A stretch of DNA of 64,000 nt, taken from NCBI RefSeq assembly GCF_900110575.1, contig NZ_FOEF01000014.1, positions 1 to 64,000 on the forward strand, in the 5' to 3' direction. The position numbers and the translations under genes are program-made. Source of the stretch: Amycolatopsis saalfeldensis (GTDB lineage Bacteria > Actinomycetota > Actinomycetes > Mycobacteriales > Pseudonocardiaceae). Numbering within the stretch: position 1 is the stretch's first letter; each line of letters begins with the position of its first letter. Under the pieces are notes generated by a model. It was not told the origin of the DNA. It saw only the letters and a list, made by a program, of their open reading frames with translations, and made no database searches. This document shows, piece after piece, positions 19,671 to 28,599 of the stretch.

Positions 19671-20927
19671 GTGCACGACATCGAAACGGTGAACGCGGAA
19701 CTGGTCGAGCAGGCCGCCGGGCGGCTGGCGGGCGTGGTCACCCGGACGCCGCTGGAGCCCAACGCCCGGCTGTCGTCGCGGGTCGACGCGCGGGTCTGGC
19801 TCAAGCGCGAGGACCAGCAGACCGTCCGCTCGTACAAGATCCGCGGCGCCTACAACTTCATCGTCCAGCTCGACGACGCGACGCGCGCCCGTGGCGTCGT
19901 CTGCGCGAGCGCGGGAAACCACGCGCAGGGGCTCGCGTACGCCTGTCGCCGTTTAGGGGCGAACGGCCGCGTGTACGTGCCGGGCACCACCCCGCGGCAG
20001 AAGCGCGAGCGCATCGCGACGCTCGGCGGGGCGCACATCGAAGTGATCGTCGTCGGCGAAACGTACGAAGACGCCTTCGCCGCGGCGAACGACGACGCGC
20101 AGCGCACCGGCGCGACGCTGGTGCCGGCGTTCGACGACATCCGCACCGTCGCCGGGCAGGGCACGGTGGCGTTGGAAGTCGTCGAACAGCTCGGTTTCGT
20201 GCCGGACGTGCTGGTGGTGCCGGTGGGCGGCGGCGGACTGCTGGCCGGCGTCGCGACGTGGGTGCGCGAGCGACACCCGGAGATCCGGATCGTCGGCGTC
20301 GAGCCGGCGGGCGCGAGGTGCATGGCGGCCGCGATCGAAGCGGGCGAGCCGGTGCGGATTCCGGAGGTGGACCCGTTCGTCGACGGCGCGGCGGTCCGCC
20401 TCGCGGGCTCCGTGACTTACCCCATCGTGCGTGACAGCGGCGCCGAGCTGACGTCGGTGCCCGAAGGCGCGGTCTGCACGGAAATGCTCGCGATGTACCA
20501 GTCAGACGGCGTGATCGCGGAGCCCGCGGGCGCCCTCGCGACGGCCGCGCTGGGGACCGCCGTGCAGGTGGAGCCCGGGCAGACGGTGGTCTGCATCGTC
20601 TCCGGTGGCAACAACGACGTCAGCCGCTACAGCGAGATCCTCGAACGTTCCCTGGTGCACGAGGGTTTGAAGCACTACTTCCTGGTCGGCTTCCCGCAGG
20701 AGCCGGGCGCGCTTCGCCGTTTCCTGGACGAAATCCTCGGCCCGGAGGACGACATCACGCGCTTCGAGTACGTCAAGCGCAACAGCCGCGAGACGGGCCC
20801 CGCCCTGATCGGCATCGAGATCGCCCGGCCGGCGGACCTGCCCGGTCTGCTGGCGCGCCTGGACTCCAGCCCATTGCAGGTGGAACGGGTCGAGTCGGGG
20901 AGTCCGCTGTTTCACTACCTGCTCTGA
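19671..20927 (+). CDS. ilvA: threonine ammonia-lyase (threonine dehydratase), biosynthetic
   Basis: A 418-residue PLP enzyme making 2-oxobutanoate from threonine, the first step to isoleucine. The PLP lysine is Lys56 in RSYKIRGAYNF; SAGNHAQG and the PVGGGGL phosphate loop follow. The C-terminal part (from about residue 330, HYFLVGFPQEPGALRRFLDE) is an ACT-like regulatory domain, as in isoleucine-sensitive enzymes. It is the single-ACT type. GTG at 19671 has only a weak ribosome site. It follows ramB by 52 bases but appears functionally separate. Confidence 0.95.
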   Translation: MHDIETVNAELVEQAAGRLAGVVTRTPLEPNARLSSRVDARVWLKREDQQTVRSYKIRGAYNFIVQLDDATRARGVVCASAGNHAQGLAYACRRLGANGRVYVPGTTPRQKRERIATLGGAHIEVIVVGETYEDAFAAANDDAQRTGATLVPAFDDIRTVAGQGTVALEVVEQLGFVPDVLVVPVGGGGLLAGVATWVRERHPEIRIVGVEPAGARCMAAAIEAGEPVRIPEVDPFVDGAAVRLAGSVTYPIVRDSGAELTSVPEGAVCTEMLAMYQSDGVIAEPAGALATAALGTAVQVEPGQTVVCIVSGGNNDVSRYSEILERSLVHEGLKHYFLVGFPQEPGALRRFLDEILGPEDDITRFEYVKRNSRETGPALIGIEIARPADLPGLLARLDSSPLQVERVESGSPLFHYLL

Positions 20928-21034
20928 CGCCGGGCCTCGTCATCGACGCGAACGGTCGGCGTGTCGCGCACGAAAGTCCCTCTCGCGACGCGTGAAACCC
21001 TTGTGTGTCACCAGGTCCAGCACCGCCGTCGGGG

Positions 21035-21379
21035 TCAGGCCAGTTCGGCGCTGCCCTCGCGGTAGATCTTCGCCGAGGTGATGCGGCCGTCGCGGAGTCG
21101 GTAGAAGCCCGCGATGGCGAACGTGCGCTCCTCGCCGTCGTGGGTGAGCGTTTCTGTCAGCTGGGCGGCGATGCGGTCGCCGTCGGTGAGGACGTCGCCG
21201 ATCGTCAGAGTCGGGAGGAGCTGGGTCATGGCGTCGGAGAAGAGGTCGGCCAGCTCCTCGATCCCGCGGACGGTCGTGGTGCCCGTGACCCAGACGGCGT
21301 CCTCGGTGAAGCCGGCAAGGAGCGCGTCCAGGTCACGGGCGTTGAAGGCGTCGACGTGCCGCCGCAGTGCTTCGCTCAT
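21035..21379 (-). CDS. SnoaL-like NTF2-fold protein
   Basis: A 114-residue single NTF2-like domain with the SnoaL_2 pattern: HVDAFNARDLDALLAGFTEDAVWVTG at the N-terminus and FYRLRDGRITSAKIYREGSAE at the end. Such proteins include cyclases and isomerases as well as many without known activity, so function is left open. ATG at 21379. It lies just downstream of the secreted hydrolase gene on the same strand (36 bases) and may be cotranscribed. Confidence 0.8.
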   Translation of the reverse strand: MSEALRRHVDAFNARDLDALLAGFTEDAVWVTGTTTVRGIEELADLFSDAMTQLLPTLTIGDVLTDGDRIAAQLTETLTHDGEERTFAIAGFYRLRDGRITSAKIYREGSAELA

Positions 21380-21415
21380 CTCGCGAACGTAGCGACGGCG
21401 TCGAGCCGATTTCCG

Positions 21416-22870
21416 TCACGTCCGCGGGGCCGGGATTGGTGCGCCGGGGCACGACTGCGTGGTGGTGCGGCCGGTGTCGAAGAACGTCACGGCGGCGTCG
21501 GCGCAGGGCAGTGACGAAAGCGAACCGTGCACGTCGTCCTCGATCGTCATGAGGGTGCCGCCGATTCGCCGCTGCATGGCGACGGCCCAGCCGATCGGCG
21601 TCACCGGCTCGTAGGTGTGGCCGACGAGTTGCAACGGGCTGGTGCCGGGACCCAGCTGCCACGGTCGCGCCGGCTCCGGCCAGCCCACGCACAGTTGTTC
21701 GTAGAGCCCGAATCCGCCGGCGACCGGATCCCGCCGCATGCGGTCGAGGCGGTGCTGCCAGACGGTGTCGAAATCGCGCGGGCTCGGGGACTCGTTGCAG
21801 AGCAGGGCCGTCTGCTGGAAATGGTCGAAGCCGGTCGGCGTGGTGTCCCAGCCGAGCCCGCCTGTTTTGGCCGCGGACGACGGCGGCGCCGGGGTGCCGC
21901 CGTCGCGGATGGTCACGAGCTGCGCGGCGAGATCCGCCCACTGGCGACGAGGGTCGGCATACATGGCGTTGACGGTGTCGCCGTTGATCGGCGAACCGTC
22001 CGCGGCCGTGCGCGGGTGCGTGGTGAGCTCCGCGCGCAGGTCGAGCAGGGCCTTCGCCACCGTGGCCTCGTCGGGGCCGAAGTGGTAGACGACGTCGTAA
22101 CGGGCGATCCAGGCGGAGAACTCGTGGAAGGTGTTCTCGCCCGCGGTCGCCTGGCCGTCGTCCATGGCGGTGACGTCGAGGTCCGGCGGCATGACGGAGT
22201 CGAGCAGCATCTTGTCGACGTGCCCGTCGAAGAGGGTCCGGTACTGCGCGCCCAGCGCGGTGCCCCAGGAAATGCCGTAGTAGCCGATCTTCTGCTCGCC
22301 CAGCGCCTCACGGATCCGGTCCATGTCACGGGCGACGTCCGGTGTGGTGAACGAATGGACGAGCGCCGGGTCCTGCGCGATGCACCGCGCGTTGGCTTTG
22401 GCGTCCCGCTCGGCGATGAACCGGGCCTGGTCCTTTTCGGACAACGACGGGTCGGGCTGGGTCTCGTTGCCGGGACAAGGGAGGCTCGCGCTGTAGTCGA
22501 CGCCGCGCGGGTCGAAGCCGATGAGGTCGTGGTGGACGAGCAACCCGGCGGCCTTGCTTCCGGCGATGTCGCGCGGCATGGCCATCCCGGACTGGCCGGG
22601 CCCGCCAGGGTTGAACAGGATCGCGCCGGTGCGCTCGCCGGTCGCGCGGATCCGGCTGACGGCGATGTCGATCGTCCGGCCGCCGGGATCGGCGTAGTCG
22701 AGCGGGACGGGGACCATCGCGCACTCGGTCCGCTGGTCAGCCGCGTCCCAATCCTTCGCGACGGAGGCGCAGGGCTTCCAGTCCGGCCCATCGGCCATGG
22801 CCACCGCCGGCACGAGGGGGACCATCGCCGCGGCCGCGACGAACGGAGCGAGATATCGGAACTTCGGCAT
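21416..22870 (-). CDS. secreted alpha/beta hydrolase, tripeptidyl-aminopeptidase type
   Basis: A 484-residue exported hydrolase. The signal peptide runs to about residue 27 (LAPFVAAAAMVPLVPAVAMA). The mature protein shows the family's opening WKPCASV and CAMVPVPLDYADPGG, the oxyanion segment NPGGPGQSG, DPRGVDYS, the nucleophile elbow GISWG, and the C-terminal TAP-like domain with THPIGWAVAMQRRIGG-like context and a terminal DVHGSL His. These SlpD/E-type enzymes trim N-terminal peptides. ATG at 22870 gives the better signal peptide; a GTG at 22891 is possible. Confidence 0.88.
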   Translation of the reverse strand: MPKFRYLAPFVAAAAMVPLVPAVAMADGPDWKPCASVAKDWDAADQRTECAMVPVPLDYADPGGRTIDIAVSRIRATGERTGAILFNPGGPGQSGMAMPRDIAGSKAAGLLVHHDLIGFDPRGVDYSASLPCPGNETQPDPSLSEKDQARFIAERDAKANARCIAQDPALVHSFTTPDVARDMDRIREALGEQKIGYYGISWGTALGAQYRTLFDGHVDKMLLDSVMPPDLDVTAMDDGQATAGENTFHEFSAWIARYDVVYHFGPDEATVAKALLDLRAELTTHPRTAADGSPINGDTVNAMYADPRRQWADLAAQLVTIRDGGTPAPPSSAAKTGGLGWDTTPTGFDHFQQTALLCNESPSPRDFDTVWQHRLDRMRRDPVAGGFGLYEQLCVGWPEPARPWQLGPGTSPLQLVGHTYEPVTPIGWAVAMQRRIGGTLMTIEDDVHGSLSSLPCADAAVTFFDTGRTTTQSCPGAPIPAPRT

Positions 22871-23717
22871 GCGCCCCAGCTTCGCGCTCAACGGCGGGTG
22901 GCGAGATCGGCCAATCAGCCGATGATCACCGCCGAAGAGCCGGACCCCACTGGTACGCGGCGAACCTTCTTCGGGCGCCCTGGCAGACCGGATTCTGCTT
23001 CATTGGCCGGGAATCCGGAGACCGACGGTGGGCGGGCAGCGGTGGCTCGAAGCTCACCGACCCGAAGCGAAACTCAACGCTTTGGATCCGAAACCCAATG
23101 CCCGGCAACCGAGCGCCAACGTCCGACGCCCGCCATCCAGCGTTTGCCATCCGGCATCCGGCCCCAGCGCCCAACGCCCGACACCGACACTCTCTGACGC
23201 TCGCGAGCCGAGCCGAGCCGAGCGACGGGCACCCGGCTCCCCGATCTCCGGCCCCGGCACCGCTCCGTGCCCTGGCCTGGCCTGGCCTGGCCTCAACCCC
23301 GGCTCCCAGGTCCAGCTCTGGCTCGCGACCTGAGCATCAGCTCCCAGCTCCAGGCCGGGTTCCCGACCCCGGCGCCCAACCTCCAGGCCCGGTTCTCCGC
23401 CTCGGCGCCTCACCCAGGCCTGGTTCCCGGCCCCGACGCCCCACCCCAAGTCTGCTTCCCGACCCCGACGCCCCACCAAGTCTGCTTCCCGACCCCGGCG
23501 CCCCACCAAGTCTGCTTCCCGACTTCGACGCCAACTCCCGGCACCGGCTCCCGGCTCTTTGGCCCCCCGCCTCGGCACAAGCACCGGCGCCCAGTCCCAA
23601 CGTGCCTCCCGGCCTCGGCTCCCAGTCCCAGCACCAGCCCTGGCTCCCAGCCTCGGCTCCGCCCCCGTGCCTGGGCCGGGCGAACTCAAGCGACAGGAAC
23701 CTGACCCGCCACCGGTT
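22871..23717. repeat. gene-free, minisatellite-like stretch
   Basis: Degenerate short repeats fill about 23000-23660. The clearest are three 30-32-bp units with the core CACCAAGTCTGCTTCCCGAC near 23440, 23471 and 23502, embedded in looser copies (CAGGCCTGGTTCCCGGCCCC and similar). Pure runs occur too: CCTGG repeated near 23273-23292 and CGAGC near 23206-23220. Both strands stay open for 600 bases or more, but the translated products are simple Gly/Arg or Pro/Ser repeats without ribosome sites. I see no gene. Confidence 0.75.
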
Positions 23718-24431
23718 TCAGCGCCCCAGCCCGACAAACATCGTCCGGTGGAGCTCGCCGACGTGGGCGCGTGTCACGAGTGCGGCGGTCTCCGGCTCCT
23801 GATCGGCGAGGGACTGGACCAGCAACTCGTGTTCGCGGTTGGACGTCCGCAGCGCGGACATCGGGTAGGGCAGGTAGAAGCGGTACAGCTCGCGCAGCAC
23901 CTGCTTGTACTGCTTCACCGCCGGAGCCGGCGCTCCAGCGGCGGCCACGGCCAGGTGGAACTCGGCGTCCAGGTCGTGGAACTCGGCCCAGCCCGTCGCG
24001 GCGTCCATGCGGTGGACGAGGTCGCGGAGCCGGTCGATCGACTCGTCCGGGCGGCGCAGGGCGACCAGCTGGACCAGACCCGACTCCAGCACCATGCGGT
24101 GGTCGATCAGCTCCCGTACCTCGGCCGTCGACTCCTCGTACGCCTTGATCTCGCCGACTCGGCCCGCGGGCGCGTCAACGGCGACGAGGGTGCCGCCGTT
24201 GCGGCCGCGACGGCGTTCGAGCAGGCCGTCTTCGCACAGCGACACCAGAGCCCGCCGCACGGTGATGTCACCGACGCCCAGTGCCCGCGCGATTTCGCCG
24301 TTCGGCGGCAACCGCTCCCCCGGCATGAGCAGGCCGAGTTCGATAGCCAGCGCGATGCGGGCCCGGACGGTGTCGAGCGCGGACAGGCGCCGGATGCCCG
24401 TCAACGCGGGCGCGCGCAGGTCGGCAGCCAT
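23718..24431 (-). CDS. GntR family regulator, FadR subfamily
   Basis: A 237-residue FadR-type regulator. The winged helix (ARIALAIELGLLMPGERLPPNGEIARALGVGDITVRRAL cited as region, residues about 20-65) is followed by an FCD ligand domain with the metal-binding pattern: FHDLDAEFHLAVAAA and the C-terminal NREHELLVQSLADQEPE. ATG at 24431. It is divergent from the nitrilase-permease pair, with a TGCTCA-N3-TGAACA palindrome in the gap, so it most likely represses that pair and itself. The inducer is probably the imported nitrogen compound or its product. Confidence 0.9.
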   Translation of the reverse strand: MAADLRAPALTGIRRLSALDTVRARIALAIELGLLMPGERLPPNGEIARALGVGDITVRRALVSLCEDGLLERRRGRNGGTLVAVDAPAGRVGEIKAYEESTAEVRELIDHRMVLESGLVQLVALRRPDESIDRLRDLVHRMDAATGWAEFHDLDAEFHLAVAAAGAPAPAVKQYKQVLRELYRFYLPYPMSALRTSNREHELLVQSLADQEPETAALVTRAHVGELHRTMFVGLGR

Positions 24432-24454
24432 GGCTCGACGATAGCCCAAAAAAC

Positions 24455-24469
24455 TGCTCAAAATGAACA
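24455..24469. promoter_or_regulatory. GntR operator candidate
   Basis: TGCTCAAAATGAACA, a 15-bp palindrome with one mismatch, directly upstream of the -35 box of the nitrilase promoter and 24 bases before the GntR start. Confidence 0.6.
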
Positions 24470-24472
24470 CTC

Positions 24473-24507
24473 TTGTTTGCGGGTGCGAGATGGACTACTT
24501 TTCGCCC
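24473..24507 (+). promoter_or_regulatory. leaderless promoter of the nitrilase-permease operon
   Basis: TTGTTT (24473-24478) and TACTTT (24496-24501) with a 17-bp spacer. Transcription would start at about 24508, the A of the ATG, so the message should have no leader. There is no Shine-Dalgarno, in agreement. Confidence 0.6.
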
Positions 24508-25389
24508 ATGTCCCGCCCGCTGCCGATCGCGCTGGCCCAGCTGCCGCCGCGCCCGTACACCGACACCGTGCAGGCGTACGCGAGCGAAGTTCGCGCTCTG
24601 CTGGCCGACCATCCCGCAACCCGCCTGGTCGCGTTCCCGGAGCTGCACCTCTGCGGCGTCGAGGGCACGGCCGAAGAACGCACAGAGCAGCTGAACGCCG
24701 CCGCGCAGCCGTTGGACGGACCACGCACCCGCGAGCTGGCGCAGCTGGCCGGCGACCTCGGCGTCTGGCTCGCCCCCGGCAGCGTCTGCGAACGCGGCGA
24801 TAACGGCGAACTGTTCAACACCGCCCTCGTCTTCTCCCCCGGCGGCGAGCTGGCCGGCAGCTACCGCAAGATCTTCCCGTGGCGGCCGTACGAGCCGTAC
24901 GACCCGGGTGACCGCTTCGTGGTCGCCGACCTCGCCGGCGTCGGGCGGCTGGGCTTCTCCATTTGCTACGACGCCTGGTTCCCCGAGGTCGCCCGCCATC
25001 TCGCGTGGCTCGGCGCGGAGCTCGTGCTCAACCCCGTGCAGACCACGACGCGCGACCGCGCGCAGGAACTCGTGCTCGCGCGGGCGAACGCGATCACCAA
25101 CCAGGTCTTCGTCGCGAGCGTGAATACCGCCGGCCCCGTGGGGGTAGGAGACAGCATCCTGGTCGACCCCGAGGGCACCGTGCTCGACGAGCTGCCGGGC
25201 GACGAGTCCGGCGTGCTCGCGCGCACGATCGACCTGGCCGAAGTCGCCCGCGTCCGGCGAGAGGGCACGGCGGGCGTCAACCGGATGTGGGACCAGTTCA
25301 CGGCGGCCGACGCGCCGCTGGAACTGCCGCTCTACCAAGGCCGGATCGAGCCGGACCGGTGGCGTCCGCGACAAGAAGGAGCCCGATGA
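24508..25389 (+). CDS. carbon-nitrogen hydrolase (nitrilase superfamily)
   Basis: A 293-residue CN-hydrolase with the Glu-Lys-Cys triad: Glu45 in FPELHLCG, Lys121 in YRKIFPWRPYEP, Cys153 in GFSICYDAWFPE. These cleave amides, carbamoyl groups or nitriles; the substrate here is unknown, though pairing with an amino acid/polyamine permease suggests an amide or N-carbamoyl compound. MSRPLPIALAQLPP is taken as the N-terminus because the promoter spacing places transcription start there; in-frame ATGs at 24463 and 24490 lie in the promoter. Its stop overlaps the permease start (ATGA). Confidence 0.92.
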   Translation: MSRPLPIALAQLPPRPYTDTVQAYASEVRALLADHPATRLVAFPELHLCGVEGTAEERTEQLNAAAQPLDGPRTRELAQLAGDLGVWLAPGSVCERGDNGELFNTALVFSPGGELAGSYRKIFPWRPYEPYDPGDRFVVADLAGVGRLGFSICYDAWFPEVARHLAWLGAELVLNPVQTTTRDRAQELVLARANAITNQVFVASVNTAGPVGVGDSILVDPEGTVLDELPGDESGVLARTIDLAEVARVRREGTAGVNRMWDQFTAADAPLELPLYQGRIEPDRWRPRQEGAR

Positions 25390-26720
25390 GCACGGCGAGC
25401 ACGGCCCCCAGGGCCACTTTGGAACGACGGCTGGGCCTGCCCGGCGTTGTCCTCTTCGGACTCGCGTACATGGCGCCGCTGATCGTGCTCGGCACGTTCG
25501 GCGTCGTCGCGACGACAACCGGGGGCACCGTCCCCTCGGCTTACGTCCTGGCGCTGGTCGCGATGCTCTTCACCGCCGCGAGCTACGGCAAGATGGCCGC
25601 CACCCATCCGGTCGCCGGGTCCGCTTACACGTACGTGCGCAAGGCCGTCGACTCCCGGCTCGGCTTCCTCGTGGGCTGGGCCGTGCTGCTCGACTACTTC
25701 TTCCTGCCGATGGTGATCTGGCTGATCGGCGGCGCCTACCTGTCCGCGCAGTTCCCGGCCGTGCCGAGCTGGCTGTGGCTGATCGCGTTCATCCTGCTGA
25801 CCACCGTGCTGAACGTGCTCGGCATCAAGATCGCCGAGAAGGCCAACTTCGTCCTGATGGCCTTCCAGATCCTGGTGATCGCGTTCTTCGTGGTGCTTTC
25901 GATTTCGCAGGTGGTCTCCGACGGGCATTCGCTCGCCAGCGGCGACCCGTTTTTCCACTCGGGCAGCACGTTCGCGACGATCTCGGGCGGCGCCGCACTG
26001 GCGACGTACTCGTTCCTCGGCTTCGACGCCGTCACGACGCTCACCGAGGAAACCATCGAGCCGCGGCGCACCATCCCGCGCGCGATCCTGCTGACCGCGC
26101 TGATCGGCGGCGGCATCTTCGTCGTGCTCGCCTACTTCACCCAGCTGGTGCACCCGGGCAGCGTCTTCAACGACGAGTCGTCCGCGGCGTTCGAGATCGC
26201 GACGCACATCGGCGGCAACCTCTTCGCCAGCTTCTTCCTGGCCGGCCTCGTCGTCGCGCAGTTCGCGTCCGGCATCGCCGCGCAGGCCAGCGCGTCACGG
26301 CTGATGTTCGCGATGGGCCGGGACGGCGTGCTGCCCCGGATCTTCGGCCGGCTCCAGCCGAAGCTGCACACGCCGACGTTCGCCATCGGGCTGACCGGGC
26401 TGGTGGGGCTGATCGCGCTGGCCCTGGACGTGACCACCTCGACGTCGTTCATCAACTTCGGCGCGTTCACGGCCTTCACGATGGTCAACGTCAGCGTGAT
26501 CGCCACGTGGATCCGCGAGCGGAACACGAACCGGCGCAACGTGCTGACCTGGCTGGTCGCCCCCGCGATCGGCGCCGTCGTCGACCTGTGGCTACTGATC
26601 AACCTCGACGGCATCGCGCTGGTGTTCGGCCTGGTGTGGCTGGGGATCGGGATCGTCTACCTGACGTTCCTGACCCACGGCTTCCGCCGGCCGCCGCCGG
26701 AGATCACGTTCGAGGACTGA
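25386..26720 (+). CDS. APC-family amino acid/polyamine permease
   Basis: A 444-residue transporter with about 12 membrane helices. Family marks are the first helix GVVLFGLAYMAPLIVLGTFG, the TYSFLGFDAVTTLTEETIEP segment of helix 6 with the following loop (the substrate-binding region in this family), and LFAMGRDG-like LMFAMGRDGVLP. It resembles PuuP-type putrescine/amino acid importers. It is coupled to the nitrilase gene by a four-base overlap, so import and hydrolysis of one substrate is the natural reading. A bidirectional hairpin ends the unit at 26727-26765. Confidence 0.92.
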   Translation: MSTASTAPRATLERRLGLPGVVLFGLAYMAPLIVLGTFGVVATTTGGTVPSAYVLALVAMLFTAASYGKMAATHPVAGSAYTYVRKAVDSRLGFLVGWAVLLDYFFLPMVIWLIGGAYLSAQFPAVPSWLWLIAFILLTTVLNVLGIKIAEKANFVLMAFQILVIAFFVVLSISQVVSDGHSLASGDPFFHSGSTFATISGGAALATYSFLGFDAVTTLTEETIEPRRTIPRAILLTALIGGGIFVVLAYFTQLVHPGSVFNDESSAAFEIATHIGGNLFASFFLAGLVVAQFASGIAAQASASRLMFAMGRDGVLPRIFGRLQPKLHTPTFAIGLTGLVGLIALALDVTTSTSFINFGAFTAFTMVNVSVIATWIRERNTNRRNVLTWLVAPAIGAVVDLWLLINLDGIALVFGLVWLGIGIVYLTFLTHGFRRPPPEITFED

Positions 26721-26726
26721 GGTCTC

Positions 26727-26765
26727 CCCGTGCCGCCGACGCCCATCCCCCGTCGGCGGCACGGG
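26727..26765. terminator. bidirectional terminator hairpin
   Basis: A perfect 15-bp stem (26727-26741 with 26751-26765) and 9-base loop between the permease stop and the convergent LbH acyltransferase stop. Confidence 0.8.
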
Positions 26766-26836
26766 TCGCCTGACCAGCGCGAATGCGGATTCGCCACGAG
26801 CCGGCGACGCCGTTCGCCACTGGGCGACGACGCCCG

Positions 26837-27592
26837 TCAGCTCTCGCCGAGGGTCTTCTGCAGGGCCTTGTTCGCCTTGCGGGCCATGTCCGCGACGGCC
26901 TCGCGGCGGGCGGCGTCGGCGGCGTAGTCGTCCTGGCGGTTACGCACCACGCGGGCCGGCGAGCCGACAGCGATCGAGTACTCCGGGATGTCGCCGCGGA
27001 CCACGGCGTGCGCGCCCATCACACAGCCGCGGCCGATGCGCGTGCCCTTGAGCACGCTCACCTTCGTGCCGAGCCAGGTGTCCGGCCCGATGCGCACCGG
27101 CGACTTCACGATGCCCTGGTCCTTGATCGGCACGTGGATGTCGGCGGTCACGTGGTCGAAGTCGCAGATGTACACCCAGTCGGCGACCAGCGTGGCCGCG
27201 CCGAGCTCGATGTCCAGGTAGCAGTTGATCACGTTCTGCCTGCCGAACACCGACTTGTCGCCGATGCGAAGGGACCCCTCGTGACAGCGGATCGCGTTCC
27301 CGTCGCCGATGTGCACCCAGCGGCCGATCTCCAGCCGCCCGTAACCGGGCCGGCAGTGGATCTCGACGTCCTTGCCGAGGAACACCATGCCGCGCAGGAT
27401 GATGTGCGGGTTGGCCAGGCGGAACTTCAGCAGCCGGTAGTACCGCACGAGGTACCACGGCGTGTACGCGCGGTTGCGCACGATCCAGCGCAGCGAGTCG
27501 CCCGTCAGGAACTTCGCCTGGTGCGGGTCGCGCCGGGCCCGCCCCCAGGCGCGCACGCGGGACAGCGCGGGCGCACCCCACATCGACGTCAT
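26837..27592 (-). CDS. left-handed beta-helix acyltransferase (Rv3034c-like)
   Basis: A 251-residue hexapeptide-repeat (LbH) transferase. Imperfect [LIV]-G-x4 turns run from about residue 75 (IGRWVHIGDGNAI, IGDKSVFGRQNVI) to IGPDTWLGTKVSVLKGTRIGRGCVMGAHAVV, cited by parts; IAVGSPARVVRNR is the classic end. Such enzymes move acetyl or other short acyl groups onto sugars. M. tuberculosis Rv3034c, in the methylglucose lipopolysaccharide cluster, is the apparent counterpart, so sugar acylation is a fair guess. ATG at 27592 or 27583; TACGGT before the first could be the -10 of a leaderless message. Confidence 0.85.
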   Translation of the reverse strand: MTSMWGAPALSRVRAWGRARRDPHQAKFLTGDSLRWIVRNRAYTPWYLVRYYRLLKFRLANPHIILRGMVFLGKDVEIHCRPGYGRLEIGRWVHIGDGNAIRCHEGSLRIGDKSVFGRQNVINCYLDIELGAATLVADWVYICDFDHVTADIHVPIKDQGIVKSPVRIGPDTWLGTKVSVLKGTRIGRGCVMGAHAVVRGDIPEYSIAVGSPARVVRNRQDDYAADAARREAVADMARKANKALQKTLGES

Positions 27593-27645
27593 GCCATTGA
27601 CCGTAACCTGTGCGAGGACGCCCGCCACAGGCAAGGGGAGCACTG

Positions 27646-28599
27646 ATGGGGACCAAGCTGATCATCGACACCGACCCGGGTGTCGACGACGCTTTCGCGA
27701 TCGCGCTGGCGGCGATGTCGGCCGACGTCGACCTGCTGGGGGTGACGACCGTCTTCGGCAACGTCCCGCTGGCCATGACCACCGCCAACGCCCGCCGTCT
27801 CCTGCAGCTGTGCGATCGCCCGGACGTCCCGGTCGCGGCCGGCGCGGCGCGGCGGCTGGTCTACGGCGGGGAGCGCAACGGCAACGTCCACGGCGCCGAC
27901 GGGCTGTCCGGGCGCGCCGGCTCCCTGCCCGAGGCGACGCGACCGCTGGAATCGCAGGACGCCGTCAGCCTGCTGGTCTCCCTGCTCGAAGCCTCCGACG
28001 AGCCGGTGACGATCGCGCCGATCGGGCCGCTCACGAACATCGCCGCGCTGCTGGCCGCGCACCCGGGGGTCCGCGACAAGATCGCGCGCATCGTGCTGAT
28101 GGGCGGCGGTGTGGCCCGCGGCAACATCACGGCCGCCGCCGAGTTCAACATCTGGGCCGACCCGGAGGCCGCGCGGCGCGTGATCGCCGAGGACGAGGTG
28201 CCGTGCGTGATGGTCCCCCTCGACCTCACCCACCGATGCGCCGTCGACGGTGCTTGGCTGGCGAAACTCGCCGCTTCGGGGCCACTCGGCCAGACGCTGG
28301 AGTCCTTCACCCCTGATTACCTCGCCTATTACCGGCGAGTGCTGGGTTACGACGGCATTGTGATGCACGACGCCGTCGCCGTCGCGGAGGCGATCAGCCC
28401 GGGCATCCTGCAGACGGAGACGTACGCGGTGAACGTCGACACCACCGACGGCCCGGCCCGCGGCATGACCCTGGTCGACCGCCGCATCGCCCTCGACGAC
28501 CCCGAAGCGGCGCCGGGACGCCGGATCGAAGTCGCCACGGACACCGACCTGGACGGCCTGCGCGAGTTCGTCCTTTCGAGGCTCACCGGGAGCCGATGA
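27646..28599 (+). CDS. nucleoside hydrolase (IunH family)
   Basis: A 317-residue nucleoside N-ribohydrolase that splits nucleosides into base and ribose. The calcium-binding signature DTDPGVDDAFA is at residues 8-18, the middle has IGPLTNIAALL and the MGGGV loop, and the C-terminal MHDAVAV supplies the final Asp. GGGGAG precedes the ATG. It is divergent from the LbH acyltransferase. Its stop overlaps the start of the NlpC/P60 gene (ATGATG), so the two are translationally coupled although functionally unrelated. Confidence 0.93.
   Translation: MGTKLIIDTDPGVDDAFAIALAAMSADVDLLGVTTVFGNVPLAMTTANARRLLQLCDRPDVPVAAGAARRLVYGGERNGNVHGADGLSGRAGSLPEATRPLESQDAVSLLVSLLEASDEPVTIAPIGPLTNIAALLAAHPGVRDKIARIVLMGGGVARGNITAAAEFNIWADPEAARRVIAEDEVPCVMVPLDLTHRCAVDGAWLAKLAASGPLGQTLESFTPDYLAYYRRVLGYDGIVMHDAVAVAEAISPGILQTETYAVNVDTTDGPARGMTLVDRRIALDDPEAAPGRRIEVATDTDLDGLREFVLSRLTGSR

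Noticed and set aside
23054..23737. 227-codon minus-strand frame of Gly/Arg repeats
   Set aside because: It only reflects the short DNA repeats, overlaps the GntR gene end and has no start signals.
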